32,799 nucleotides of DNA from Sulfurimonas sp. (GCA_030949945.1 JAUZRZ010000040.1:1-32799), one strand, 5' to 3'. Positions 18,384-26,433 are shown, numbered from the stretch's first letter. Made by a program: numbers and translations. Notes: generated by a model from the sequence alone, not told the origin.

Positions 18384-19220
18384 TTACTTAACTTCTCGTA
18401 TCACATTTATATCTGCATTATGTTTGAGTCTTGCAAAGTAATCACCCAAAACCTGCTCGCGTTTCTCTGCCATAATAGAGTTTACTATCTGCGTTCTAAC
18501 ACTTGAGAGTCCACCCTCTTTTGCTGACTCTATCTCTTTTATATAAAAGCTCATAAAACCACCTTTACCATTTGGTATAACATTTGTAAAGCTGTTAAGT
18601 GCTGTTCGCTCAAGGAGTGAAGCTAATTCTGGTGAGATTTTATCATAAGGAAGCACTTGTTCATTTGTTCTAATACTCGGGGAGTAAAACATAGGGTTAT
18701 CAACCTTTGTTTGGAGTTCATTTTTATCATCTGCGTCATAGATTATGACTGTGAATGAGGCTGGGTGTTTATATGTATCTTTATGCATCTCATAGTACTC
18801 TTGGCACTCAAAGTCACTCGGCTCACTCACTGATGAGTAAGCGATAGCTTGATAAAGTTTTTGAGAGAGTAGCTTTTGCTTTGTTTTAGCTTTTAACTCC
18901 ATAGAACCAATACCATTAGACTCCCTAACTGCATCGTAAAAGTCACTTATACTCATATTATTTCTAGCTGCTAATTTTTTAATGTCATCATAAACTTCAG
19001 AAGAAGTAACTTTAATCTTTCTATTGTCTATTTCAATCTCTTCGAGTTTTTGACGAATTAAAACATCAGCTGCACGAGAAGCACTAAGTTTAGATATTTC
19101 CATTTCATGTTTAATGTCGAGTAGTGTTATAGCCTTATCTTTTACAACAATAGCTATCCCATCATACACTTGGGCATTTAAGAGTGTAGCTAAGAGTAAA
19201 GCAAATATTATTTTATACAT
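18384..19220 (-). CDS. SurA/PEB4-like periplasmic chaperone, peptidylprolyl isomerase family
   Basis: A 278-residue secreted protein with a signal peptide (IIFALLLATLLNA, cut before QVYDG). The N-terminal helical domain opens with YDGIAIVVKDKAITLLDIKH, the SurA_N signature, and includes VLIRQKLEEIEIDNRKIKVT. The middle part PASFTVIIYDADD, then LPYDKISPELASLLERTALN and FTNVIPNGKGGFMSFYIKEI, has the length of a parvulin domain but weak active-site resemblance, so isomerase activity is doubtful. By analogy with PEB4/CBF2 of Campylobacter and Helicobacter it should help outer-membrane proteins fold. Uninterrupted. Confidence 0.75.
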   Translation of the reverse strand: MYKIIFALLLATLLNAQVYDGIAIVVKDKAITLLDIKHEMEISKLSASRAADVLIRQKLEEIEIDNRKIKVTSSEVYDDIKKLAARNNMSISDFYDAVRESNGIGSMELKAKTKQKLLSQKLYQAIAYSSVSEPSDFECQEYYEMHKDTYKHPASFTVIIYDADDKNELQTKVDNPMFYSPSIRTNEQVLPYDKISPELASLLERTALNSFTNVIPNGKGGFMSFYIKEIESAKEGGLSSVRTQIVNSIMAEKREQVLGDYFARLKHNADINVIREVK

Positions 19221-19401
19221 ATATGTTCCATTTTTAAAGTAATGCCAGTATTTTATCTACATTTTACCAATAGAGATATAAATAAGAACAAAAATTAAAC
19301 TTCATTTTATGTTTCAGCTGTTATCCTCATAAAAGAGAATATTCGTTAAAGAGTTCATCTTTAAGCGAAAACTTTTTTTCCATTAGCTTACTACCTCTTT
19401 C

Positions 19402-19438
19402 TTGACAGGGTGTAGATTTTACACTCTTTAGTTATACT
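19402..19438 (+). promoter_or_regulatory. tpx promoter region with a palindromic operator candidate
   Basis: TTGACA at 19402-19407 and TATACT at 19433-19438 are 25 bases apart, too far for a classic pair, so the -10 box probably works with a T-rich upstream stretch. Between them, GTGTAGATTTTACAC (19410-19424) is a palindrome with arms GTGTA and TACAC. It could bind a repressor or oxidative-stress regulator of the thiol peroxidase gene. Transcription would begin about 27 bases before the start codon. Confidence 0.4.
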
Positions 19439-19471
19439 ATAGCAACTTAAATCTAAAAATCAGGAAAACAG

Positions 19472-20026
19472 ATGAAAATAACACTACTTATAGCGACTCT
19501 TCTACTTGCATTTAACTTAAATGCTTCAACAAACGAAACGGTTACACTTGGAGGCAAGAGTGTACACTTAGCGGGTAATAAAATAAGTGTCGGTGATAAA
19601 GCTCCTGAGGTCAAACTCGTAACAAGTGACTTAAAAGAGATCACAGTTGGTGGTAAAACAAAAAACATACAAGTTTTCATCGTTGTTCCAAGTATAGACA
19701 CAAAGATTTGTGACATGGAAGCGAGAACTTTTAATGAAAAAGCTGCTGCTATGAAAAATGTTTCTATCTATGTTATCTCTATGGATCTCCCTTTTGCTGC
19801 TGCTCGTTACTGTGCTGCTCATGGCATCAAAAACATTACAATAGTAAGTGATTTTCAAACAAAAGCATTTGCTAAAGCATATGGAGTACTTATGGGTGAT
19901 GGTATCTTAAAAGGCATAGAGGCGAGAAGTGCTTTTATCGTTAAAGATGGCATTGTAACATACAAACAACTTGTTCCTGAGATAAAAACTCCACCAGATT
20001 ATGATGCTATCTTAAATGCTATATAG
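19472..20026 (+). CDS. tpx: Periplasmic thiol peroxidase Tpx
   Basis: Tpx is an atypical two-cysteine peroxiredoxin that reduces hydrogen peroxide and alkyl hydroperoxides. The 184-residue protein has a signal peptide (LLIATLLLAFNLNA, cut before STNET), so it should act in the periplasm, then VTLGGKSVHLAGNKISVGDK. The peroxidatic Cys is in VVPSIDTKICDMEARTFNEK (residue 80) and the resolving Cys in AARYCAAHGIKNI (residue 114). The 34-residue spacing matches Cys61-Cys95 of the E. coli enzyme. Most Tpx proteins have no cleavable signal, so export is a feature of this lineage. Monocistronic, with its own promoter region. Confidence 0.9.
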   Translation: MKITLLIATLLLAFNLNASTNETVTLGGKSVHLAGNKISVGDKAPEVKLVTSDLKEITVGGKTKNIQVFIVVPSIDTKICDMEARTFNEKAAAMKNVSIYVISMDLPFAAARYCAAHGIKNITIVSDFQTKAFAKAYGVLMGDGILKGIEARSAFIVKDGIVTYKQLVPEIKTPPDYDAILNAI

Positions 20027-20096
20027 TCTTGTGCTTTTACTCCCTTTTAACAAAGATTTGACTAAAATACCATAATAAAATTTTAAAGGCTTTTAC

Positions 20097-21482
20097 ATGG
20101 TTGTCACTCGTTTTGCACCTTCTCCTACTGGTTATCTTCACATCGGTGGTCTTCGGACTGCTCTTTTTTCTTATCTATGGGCGAAAAAAAATGGTGGTAA
20201 GTTTTTACTTCGTATAGAAGATACAGATAAGGCTCGTAACTCACAAGAGGCAACACAAGCGATACTCAAAGCATTTGAGTGGCTAGGACTTGAAGCTGAT
20301 GGCGAGATAACATACCAGAGTCAAAGAGATGAGATATATGCAAAATACATCAAACAACTTTTAGATGAAGGCAAAGCCTATAAATGTTATATGAGCAAAG
20401 AAGAACTAACAGAACTTCGTGAGTCACAAATGGCAAACAAAGAGCGCACTATGTATGATGGTCGTTATCGTGATTTTGATGGTACTCCTCCTGAGGGTGT
20501 AGCTCCTGTTATCCGTATAAAAAGTCCTAAAACTGGTGAAATTTTAGTCAAAGATGGAGTAAAGGGAACTATTAGTTTTCAGGCTGAAGATATTTTAGAT
20601 GACTTTGTTATCGCCCGCGCTGATGGCTCACCAACTTATAACTTTGTAGTAGCTATTGATGACTATTTAATGGGTATAAACGAGGTTATCCGTGGAGATG
20701 ACCACCTCTCAAACACTCCCAAACAGATAGTAGTTTACGAGGCACTTGGATTTAGCATCCCTGCGTTTTACCATGTTCCAATGATTCATAACTCTAAGGG
20801 TAAAAAACTCTCTAAACGCGATGGTGCTACTGATGTTATGGCTTATAAAGAGATGGGCTACACTCCTCAAGCACTCCTAAACTTTCTTGTGCGTTTAGGC
20901 TGGAGTCATGGGGATCAAGAGATATTTTCTTTTGATGAGATGTGTGAGCTTTTTGACCCAAAAGACATTAACAAGTCAGCAAGTATTTACAACACTGAAA
21001 AACTTGACTGGCTAAACTCTCACTACATTAAAAACACTTCAAACACAGAGTTAGCAGAACTTTTAGAAGCATATGATATTCACCTTACATCACATGATAA
21101 AAAAGAGATTTTACTAGATGCACTCAAAGAGAGAGCAAAAACTCTCAAAGAGTTAGCCGAGCTTATAAATGAGATACTCACAACACCAACTGAGTATGAT
21201 GAAAAAGCTATCAAAAAAGCTTTTAAAGGGAATGCCTTTGAAGTTTTAAATGCTTACTCTGTAAAATTACAAAACAGTGAACCCCACCTGCCAACTGACT
21301 ACCACTCCCTTATGGAAGAAGTTGTAAGCGAAATGGAAATAGGGTTTGGGAAAATCGGAATGCCCCTTCGTGTTGCACTTTTAGGAAAGATGGGTGGACC
21401 AAATATAGATGTCATTATGGCAGTTGTTGGAAAAGATGAAACACTGAGAAGAATCTCCCAAGCAATAGAAAAAAATTCTTAA
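20097..21482 (+). CDS. gltX: Glutamyl-tRNA synthetase
   Basis: Charges tRNA with glutamate; class I synthetase. The 461-residue protein carries the HIGH-type motif TGYLHIGGLRTALF, LRIEDTDKARNS for the amino acid, and the KMSKS-type loop GKKLSKRDGATDV, followed by the helical anticodon-binding domain. Length and motif spacing are normal. Many Campylobacterota have two such genes, one charging tRNA-Glu and one tRNA-Gln or both; I cannot tell which copy this is. The codons before the ATG at 20097 contain no strong ribosome site, but the VVTRFAPSPTG start is conserved. Uninterrupted. Confidence 0.93.
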   Translation: MVVTRFAPSPTGYLHIGGLRTALFSYLWAKKNGGKFLLRIEDTDKARNSQEATQAILKAFEWLGLEADGEITYQSQRDEIYAKYIKQLLDEGKAYKCYMSKEELTELRESQMANKERTMYDGRYRDFDGTPPEGVAPVIRIKSPKTGEILVKDGVKGTISFQAEDILDDFVIARADGSPTYNFVVAIDDYLMGINEVIRGDDHLSNTPKQIVVYEALGFSIPAFYHVPMIHNSKGKKLSKRDGATDVMAYKEMGYTPQALLNFLVRLGWSHGDQEIFSFDEMCELFDPKDINKSASIYNTEKLDWLNSHYIKNTSNTELAELLEAYDIHLTSHDKKEILLDALKERAKTLKELAELINEILTTPTEYDEKAIKKAFKGNAFEVLNAYSVKLQNSEPHLPTDYHSLMEEVVSEMEIGFGKIGMPLRVALLGKMGGPNIDVIMAVVGKDETLRRISQAIEKNS

Positions 21483-21490
21483 TGTAACTA

Positions 21491-21769
21491 ATGCTTAAAA
21501 TGAAAATGTATATATTTGGCGAGAAAAATCAAGGTTTTAATCTTGCAGGTGTATATGACCTATTTGGATACAGGGCATTAAAATTTATGCCTGATATAAA
21601 CGCAACACTCAAAGGAAGAGATACATCTTCTCCTAGCGTTTTACTAGCACACCAACACACCCCACTCACTCAAATATATGTAAACAAAGGCACAGGTTTT
21701 TGGGGACCACCCATGCGTTTAGGAGCAAGTGCAGAGATAACACAAATTACTTTACTTCCTCATAGTTAA
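21491..21769 (+). pseudogene. Metallophosphatase remnant, 5'-truncated with an internal loss
   Basis: A 92-residue fragment. Its second half, YVNKGTGFWGPPMRLGASAE then ITQITLLPHS, is the typical C-terminus of membrane-associated calcineurin-like metallophosphatases (YkuE type). The first half, FGEKNQGFNLAGVYDLFGYR and SPSVLLAHQ, matches the middle of such proteins. The region that should lie between them, with the metal-binding GHTHGGQ motif, is absent, and so are about 200 N-terminal residues with the DxH and GNHD motifs. Without these ligands it cannot be an active phosphatase. Unlike the frameshifted genes, this one has lost real sequence and looks like genuine decay next to gltX. Confidence 0.6.
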
Positions 21770-22401
21770 GTGCTTAATCAATAAGAATCTCGATTACCCT
21801 AATTTAAGCTCACTTATACTCTTTTAATAAAATATAGACAATTAACACCCCATCTATGCTCCAATAACGACAATTAATATTATTTAAGGCACACTTTTTC
21901 TTTAAGGATAATAGTTTAAAAAGTCATATTTCTTGGAAAATATGGCAATCTGTCATAAAAATTGACATATCTGACTAGTTTTCTCTTTTTAAGGGTGCAT
22001 ATTTTATGTCTGTTACATAATGTGATTGGCTTAATGTGTGGTTTAGTTGGGAATCACTATAATGGGGGCAGAATAAGTAGTTTATGTCTCAAAAAGCCGT
22101 ATTGGCATCTTCAAGCCTGAGCACATGCCTATTTTTAATACAGAGTTCAAAAATGAGAATCCTTGGAGGTGTCAAATGTATTTAGGGATTAGTTTAGCTA
22201 TTGGTATGCCTGCAATGTCTTTCCATGCTGTGGCACCCAATGCTATGGACAAAGCACTAGATTGCATGTCAAGCATGTCGTTACAGGACAGCAATAGTGG
22301 AATGGACAGTATAAAGATCGATAATCTGATACCATATAGCTACTGCCCAAATCACAAGTACTTGAGCTATTGATAACGAAATACTTTCCATGAAGCAACT
22401 T

Positions 22402-22434
22402 TTAGGCGTGACGATATCTTTCACTCGTGCCTAA
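22402..22434. terminator. Imperfect hairpin upstream of the toxin-antitoxin island
   Basis: TTAGGC and GCCTAA pair exactly, with further GTGA/TCAC pairing inside. There is no T-run on either side and no gene end nearby, so this may be a relic of a mobile element end and not a terminator. Confidence 0.3.
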
Positions 22435-22462
22435 GCCAGAAAAGAGGAACAAATGAAAAAAA

Positions 22463-22533
22463 GGGGTCAGGTGATGAAAATCCACTTTTAAAGTTCGAAG
22501 TATATAACGAATCGTAGCAACAAAAATATGTTA
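22463..22533 (+). repeat. Island repeat, copy 1 (long form)
   Basis: Begins GGGGTCAGGTGATGAAAATC and continues CACTTTTAAAGTTC, then an A/T-rich part ending AAAAATATGTTA. It matches copy 3 over about 70 bases with roughly a dozen differences, and copy 2 over its first 30 or so. It lies upstream of brnT in the same orientation as the other copies. Confidence 0.7.
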
Positions 22534-22650
22534 CCACAGCCGATTTTCAGCTTTTAAAACTTCAGAAATTTAGATTCCATTGCAGAATTTAAAAGAGTAC
22601 AAACACAGGTAACTTATTTCTATACTGACCGTTATACTCACAACACAAAC

Positions 22651-22679
22651 TTGACTTAATATGAAAAAATAATTATAAT
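22651..22679 (+). promoter_or_regulatory. Strong sigma-70 type promoter of brnTA
   Basis: TTGACT (22651-22656) and TATAAT (22674-22679) are separated by 17 bases. Transcription should begin 6-8 bases later, at or next to the ATG at 22686, so the brnT message would have almost no leader. No Shine-Dalgarno sequence is visible before brnT, which agrees with leaderless translation. Confidence 0.6.
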
Positions 22680-22685
22680 ATCATT

Positions 22686-22964
22686 ATGAAAACAATGCAA
22701 TTTAATTGGGATAAAAATAAAGCCAATAAAAACCTTGCTAAACATAAAATTTCGTTTGAAGAAGCACAATCAGTTTTTGATGATGATAATGCAAGATTAA
22801 TTTATGATCCTGACCATTCAGAGAATGAAGACAGGTTTATCCTTCTTGGATTAAGTTGTTCTTTAAAAGTCCTTGTTGTAGTTCATTGCTATAAAGATGA
22901 AGAAAACATTATTCGCCTTATTTCTGCAAGAAAAGCAACAAAGCCAGAAGAAAAAAACTACTAA
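22686..22964 (+). CDS. brnT: BrnT-family toxin (ribonuclease)
   Basis: BrnT toxins are small RelE-like ribonucleases that stop translation and are neutralised by BrnA. This 92-residue protein has the family start FNWDKNKANKNLAKHKISFE followed by EAQSVFDDDNARLIYDPDHS, then EDRFILLGLS, VLVVVHCYKDEENIIRLISA and a basic end RKATKPEEKNY. The Asn/Lys-rich N-terminus and RLISARKA are the most conserved parts. A second ATG at 22695 (MQFNWD) fits the usual family start better; either gives a near-leaderless transcript. It is followed after 9 bases by brnA. AT content is higher than in the core genes, in line with a mobile module. Confidence 0.88.
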   Translation: MKTMQFNWDKNKANKNLAKHKISFEEAQSVFDDDNARLIYDPDHSENEDRFILLGLSCSLKVLVVVHCYKDEENIIRLISARKATKPEEKNY

Positions 22965-22973
22965 GGAAATGTT

Positions 22974-23183
22974 ATGAGAGAAGAATACGATTTTAGTAAC
23001 TCTGTTAAAAATCCATATGCTAAGCATGTTAAAAAACAAATCTCTATTCGTATCGAAAATGATACAATTAACTATTTTAAAGATTTAGCAAAAGAAACTG
23101 GTATCTCTTACCAAAACTTAATGAACTCATATTTGACTGAATGTGCCCACAAACATGTAAAGCCTGAGCTAAAGTGGGCTTAA
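22974..23183 (+). CDS. brnA: BrnA-family antitoxin
   Basis: A 69-residue ribbon-helix-helix DNA-binding antitoxin. It begins MREEYDFSNSVKNPYAKHVK, the characteristic BrnA start, then the DNA-binding strand KKQISIRIENDTINYFKDLA and the helix pair GISYQNLMNSYL. BrnA binds BrnT and represses the shared promoter. AAGGAAATGTT just upstream supplies the ribosome site, so the antitoxin may be translated better than the leaderless toxin. It ends 4 bases before the second island repeat. Confidence 0.88.
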   Translation: MREEYDFSNSVKNPYAKHVKKQISIRIENDTINYFKDLAKETGISYQNLMNSYLTECAHKHVKPELKWA

Positions 23184-23187
23184 AAAA

Positions 23188-23219
23188 GGGTCAGGTGATG
23201 AATATCCACTTTTAAAGTT
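23188..23219 (+). repeat. Island repeat, copy 2 (short form)
   Basis: GGGTCAGGTGATGAATATCC followed by ACTTTTAAAGTT, 32 bases. It matches copies 1 and 3 closely, then diverges into the promoter of the next module. It starts 4 bases after the brnA stop, so it marks the boundary between the brnTA and vapBC-like modules. Confidence 0.7.
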
Positions 23220-23225
23220 TATTAT

Positions 23226-23264
23226 CTTTACAAAAATATATTTATAAAGTATAATATTGTAAAG
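23226..23264 (+). promoter_or_regulatory. Promoter and operator candidate of the vapBC-like pair
   Basis: TTTACA (23227-23232) and TATAAT (23250-23255) are 17 bases apart. The arms CTTTACAA and TTGTAAAG at the two ends (23226-23233, 23257-23264) are perfect inverted repeats that enclose the promoter, as expected for the binding site of a dimeric antitoxin that represses its own operon. AAAGGAA at about 23267 is the ribosome site of the antitoxin gene. Confidence 0.55.
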
Positions 23265-23278
23265 ACAAAGGAACTATC

Positions 23279-23527
23279 ATGAAAAGAGCAGTCAATTTAC
23301 GATTAGAAGAAAGTGTCATTGTCACACTTAATCAATTAACAGAAGAACTTCATACAACAAAAACAGAGATTATAGAAAAAGCCATAAGCTTTTTTTCACA
23401 ACAAAATCATTTAAAGCATAATCAGTTGTTGCAGTTTGCAGGAAAACTAAAAAGTAATGATGCTGATAAGATGTTACAAAACATAAGAGATGACAAAAAT
23501 TCTAAAGACTTTGAGTTAGACCTTTAA
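23279..23527 (+). CDS. Ribbon-helix-helix antitoxin of a PIN-domain toxin
   Basis: An 82-residue protein with a CopG/VapB-type ribbon-helix-helix start (KRAVNLRLEESVIVTLNQLT, then EELHTTKTEIIEKAISFF) and an acidic C-terminal tail (NIRDDKNSKDFELDL) of the sort that wraps around the PIN toxin. It overlaps the toxin gene by one base (TAATG). The promoter with inverted repeats upstream suggests autoregulation. It lies between island repeats 2 and 3. Confidence 0.82.
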   Translation: MKRAVNLRLEESVIVTLNQLTEELHTTKTEIIEKAISFFSQQNHLKHNQLLQFAGKLKSNDADKMLQNIRDDKNSKDFELDL

Positions 23528-23925
23528 TGAAAAAATATTTAATTGATAGTGACATATTAATATACTTTTTAAAAGGGAAGAAAGAAGTTGTCCAAAGACT
23601 CTCACAAATCCCAATAGATAATTTATATATTTCAAGAATAAATTATACTGAATTGATTTATGGTGCTTATAACTCTGCTAAAATAACTCAAAATTTAAAA
23701 GTAATTGAGCCTTTTTTAGATAGTTTCAAAGTATTGGAATTTACTAAAACATCAAGTCTTATCTTTGCAAAAGAAAAAGTAAGGTTGAAAAAAAATGGTA
23801 ATATAATCGCTGACATGGACTTAATGATTGCTAGTATAGCTATAGAAAATGATTGTACTTTGATTAGCAATAATATTAAACACTTTGATAGAGTGCAAAA
23901 CTTAGAACTTGAACCAAAGTTATAA
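23527..23925 (+). CDS. vapC: PIN-domain toxin, VapC-like endoribonuclease
   Basis: A 132-residue PIN-domain protein. The acidic active-site residues are present: Asp in YLIDSDILIYFLKG, Glu in ISRINYTELIYGAYN, Asp in NIIADMDLMIASIAI and Asp/His in TLISNNIKHFDRV. VapC toxins cleave initiator tRNA, other tRNAs or rRNA; the target here is unknown. Translation is coupled to the antitoxin gene by the TAATG overlap. The stop is 5 bases before the third island repeat. Confidence 0.87.
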   Translation: MKKYLIDSDILIYFLKGKKEVVQRLSQIPIDNLYISRINYTELIYGAYNSAKITQNLKVIEPFLDSFKVLEFTKTSSLIFAKEKVRLKKNGNIIADMDLMIASIAIENDCTLISNNIKHFDRVQNLELEPKL

Positions 23926-23930
23926 AAATA

Positions 23931-24000
23931 GGGATAAGGTGATGAATATCCACTTTTAAAATTCAAGCAAATAACAAATTGTAGCAAGAAAAATATGTTA
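23931..24000 (+). repeat. Island repeat, copy 3 (long form)
   Basis: GGGATAAGGTGATGAATATC, then CACTTTTAAAATTC and an A/T-rich part ending AAAAATATGTTA, aligned over its whole 70 bases with copy 1. It directly follows the PIN-toxin gene and directly precedes a BrnT fragment. Confidence 0.7.
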
Positions 24001-24001
24001 G

Positions 24002-24070
24002 AATGGTATTCATTTTGAAGAAGCAAAACTTCTTTGGAATGATGATAAAATGATTAATCTAGAAGTTTGA
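24002..24070 (+). pseudogene. BrnT toxin relic
   Basis: The frame reads NGIHFEEAKLLWNDDKMINL, then EV and a stop. GIHFEEAKLLWNDD is the BrnT segment that follows the conserved Lys-His (compare KISFEEAQSVFDDD in the intact gene 1.3 kb upstream). Neither the N-terminal 17 or so residues nor the C-terminal two thirds remain, and no brnA follows. It begins one base after island repeat 3. This is a third toxin module reduced to a fragment. Confidence 0.6.
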
Positions 24071-24118
24071 GTATCAAAGTAAATTGGTAAACATCTAAAG
24101 AAAAGATATAATTGCATT

Positions 24119-25885
24119 ATGCAAAACAAGATTACAATAAAAACACTATTTGAGCTTATACTCAGAAAAAAGAAAATCCTTATTTATGGGCAAATTATCA
24201 CACTCTTTGCCATTTTAGTAAGTGTGCCTATCCCTTTGATGCTTCCTGTTATGGTGGATGAAGTCCTTTTAAATAAACCTGGAATTTTTGTAGAGACTAT
24301 AAACTCTCTGCTTGGCTCTACTACTGCGTTTAACTATATACTTATCGTTACTTTGGCTGTGATATTTCTGCGTTTTACATACTACATACTGACTGTTGTG
24401 CTTACAAAAATATTTACTCATATATCAAAGTATGTCACCTTTATGATACGACAAAGACTTATAAAACACCTAGAAGTCACCTCTATGAATGAGTATGAAA
24501 CCATAGGAAGTGGGGCGATTACTTCTAATCTTGTCACAGATGTAAACACTCTTGATAGCTTTATCATCACTGCTGTTAGTAAGGTTGTGGCTTCTGTTTT
24601 AACACTTATTGCTATTGGGATTGTTATGCTTAGTATTGACCCAGTTTTGGGGATTATGATACTTGTTATTCAACCTCTTATCATGCTTCTTAGTAAAAAA
24701 ATGTCTCAAAAAGTTGGTGGACTTAAAAAGGAAGAAAATAGTGCCATAGCTAACTTTCAAGAAGATGTAGGTGAGACTCTTGAGCTTTTTGGACAGATAA
24801 AAGCGAGTAATCAAGAGCATTATTTTTTCTCACGTGCTATAAAACTAGCCGATAAAATCCAGAAAACTTCAAATGAGTATGGGTATAAAAATGTAGCTTA
24901 TGAGCGACTCTCTTATACTATTTTCCTTATTATGTTTGAGATTTTGCGAGCAAGTGGGCTTTTACTTGTTGTTTATAGTGACCTGAGCATAGGGATGATG
25001 TTTGCTATGTTTGGATATATTTGGTTTATCATGACACCCGTTCAAGACCTACTTAGTTTTCAGTATGCCTACTCTTCGGCTATGTCCGCACTAGAGAGAA
25101 TCAACCATATACTGACCCTCAAAACAGAAGTGAGTGGCACAAAAGTACTAGATGGGCATGATGTAAACATCACTTTAAAAGATGTGGATTTTTCTTATTC
25201 AAATGATAAAAAAATCCTCCAAAACATCTCCCTTACTATCCCTCAAGGCTGTAAAATAGCACTTATAGGTGCAAGTGGAAGTGGAAAAACAACACTTGCA
25301 CAAGTTATCTCAGGTTTTTATGAAAAATCGAGTGGTGAGATTTACTATAATGATATACCAACACAGGAACTAGACAAATCCTCCTTGCGAGAGAAGATAT
25401 ATCTAGTCCTGCAAATGCCCATCCTTTTTAACTCCACCCTGCGTTTTAATATCACTATGGGGGATGAGAGTATAAGTGATGAGCAGATACATAATGCCTT
25501 GCATATCGCCCAACTTAACGATATGATAACAAAAATGGAAGATGGACTTGAGACTATAGTCGGACACCATGGAGTGCGACTCTCAGGTGGTCAAAGACAG
25601 CGTTTAAGCATCGCTCGTATGATTATCGCTGAGCCTAGTGTTGTTATATTTGACGAGTCCACCTCTGCTCTTGATGTACATACAGAGATGAAACTCCAAC
25701 TAGCCCTTGAGGAGATACTCAAAGACAAAACGGTTATAACCATTGCGCATAGACTCTCAACTGTTAAAAATGCAGACAAGATATATGTCTTAGAAGAGGG
25801 GAAACTTGTACAAAGTGGCTCACATAAAGAGCTTGAAAATAAAGAGGGACACTATAAAGAGTTTGTGAAAAAACAACTAATTTAA
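24119..25885 (+). CDS. ABC exporter, fused membrane and ATPase domains (MsbA/multidrug type)
   Basis: A 588-residue half-transporter that should act as a homodimer or heterodimer. The membrane domain has six hydrophobic helices (for example LIYGQIITLFAILVSVPIPL and TLIAIGIVMLSIDPVLGIMI). The nucleotide-binding domain has Walker A GASGSGKTT (about residue 385), the signature LSGGQRQRLS (about 490), Walker B VVIFDESTSALD (about 510) and the switch His in TIAHRLS. Substrate cannot be predicted; a lipid, peptide or drug is possible. The next gene starts 11 bases after its stop and probably shares its transcript. Uninterrupted over 1.77 kb. Confidence 0.9.
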   Translation: MQNKITIKTLFELILRKKKILIYGQIITLFAILVSVPIPLMLPVMVDEVLLNKPGIFVETINSLLGSTTAFNYILIVTLAVIFLRFTYYILTVVLTKIFTHISKYVTFMIRQRLIKHLEVTSMNEYETIGSGAITSNLVTDVNTLDSFIITAVSKVVASVLTLIAIGIVMLSIDPVLGIMILVIQPLIMLLSKKMSQKVGGLKKEENSAIANFQEDVGETLELFGQIKASNQEHYFFSRAIKLADKIQKTSNEYGYKNVAYERLSYTIFLIMFEILRASGLLLVVYSDLSIGMMFAMFGYIWFIMTPVQDLLSFQYAYSSAMSALERINHILTLKTEVSGTKVLDGHDVNITLKDVDFSYSNDKKILQNISLTIPQGCKIALIGASGSGKTTLAQVISGFYEKSSGEIYYNDIPTQELDKSSLREKIYLVLQMPILFNSTLRFNITMGDESISDEQIHNALHIAQLNDMITKMEDGLETIVGHHGVRLSGGQRQRLSIARMIIAEPSVVIFDESTSALDVHTEMKLQLALEEILKDKTVITIAHRLSTVKNADKIYVLEEGKLVQSGSHKELENKEGHYKEFVKKQLI

Positions 25886-25896
25886 AAGGAGTGATT

Positions 25897-26433
25897 ATGG
25901 GAAAACAATATAAAAAATTAAAAGAAAAAGATATAAAGTTTATACAAGAAGCAAAACTTTTTTATCTTGCATCGTGTTCAGGTGGCGAAGTGAACTTGTC
26001 TCCAAAAGGTTACGATAGCATCAGAGTTTTAGATGAGACTACTCTTCTTTTTATGCAGTACCCAGGAAGTGGCAACAGAACCTACAGAGATGTAGATGCA
26101 GGTGGAGAAGTTACTCTTGTTTTTAATGCGTTTGAAGGTAGCCCCCAAATACTCAGACTCTTTTGCAGGGGCGAAATAGTTGAGAGAGATGATGCTGACT
26201 TTGATGTTTATGCAAAAAAATTTGGAGAGATAAACAATATAGTCCGTAACTTCTTTCGTTTTAATATCTATGCAGTGGAAACAAGTTGTGGAGAAGCGGT
26301 TCCTATCATGGAGTACAAGGAAGATAGAGTCGAGTATAGAGAGTGGGCTATAAAACTAGATGAAAAGGGTAAGCTAGAGCAATATAATGCAGATACTTTT
26401 ACTCCTGTTGATTTAAGCAAGGTGGGAGTTTAA
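25897..26433 (+). CDS. Pyridoxamine 5'-phosphate oxidase-like FMN-binding protein
   Basis: A 178-residue split-barrel flavin protein of the PNPOx-like superfamily. KEKDIKFIQEAKLFYLASCS, then NLSPKGYDSIRVLDETTLLF, DVDAGGEVTLVFNAFEGSPQ and LRLFCRGEIVE are the family core. Members with the NLSPKG motif are thought to reduce small organic substrates using a flavin, but none of this subgroup is well characterised. I use the ATG at 25897, which follows AAGGAG at the proper distance; the GTG at 25891 overlaps that ribosome site. It overlaps the RNase HI gene by one base. Confidence 0.82.
   Translation: MGKQYKKLKEKDIKFIQEAKLFYLASCSGGEVNLSPKGYDSIRVLDETTLLFMQYPGSGNRTYRDVDAGGEVTLVFNAFEGSPQILRLFCRGEIVERDDADFDVYAKKFGEINNIVRNFFRFNIYAVETSCGEAVPIMEYKEDRVEYREWAIKLDEKGKLEQYNADTFTPVDLSKVGV

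Larger units (their letters stand above)
21770..22650. other. Non-coding stretch of about 880 bases with one doubtful reading frame
   Basis: No gene can be supported here. A good TATAAT occurs near 22058 and the frame from 22125 to 22373 (82 codons, starting MPIFNTEFKNENPWRC) is open, also upstream for some codons. The product resembles nothing I know, and codon use is not like that of the neighbours. Short A/T-rich segments, the hairpin at 22402-22434 and the first copy of the island repeat (22463) are the only structures I see. The stretch separates conserved core genes from the toxin-antitoxin island and may be a scar of past insertions. Confidence 0.4.

Noticed and set aside
22125..22373. 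82-codon frame in the non-coding stretch
   Set aside because: No family resemblance, no clear ribosome site and unusual composition; kept only as a remark in the description of that stretch.
22463..24000. Three direct repeats that could suggest a CRISPR array
   Set aside because: The spacing is about 700 bases with genes in between, and the copies differ in length. They border toxin-antitoxin modules and are not a repeat-spacer array.
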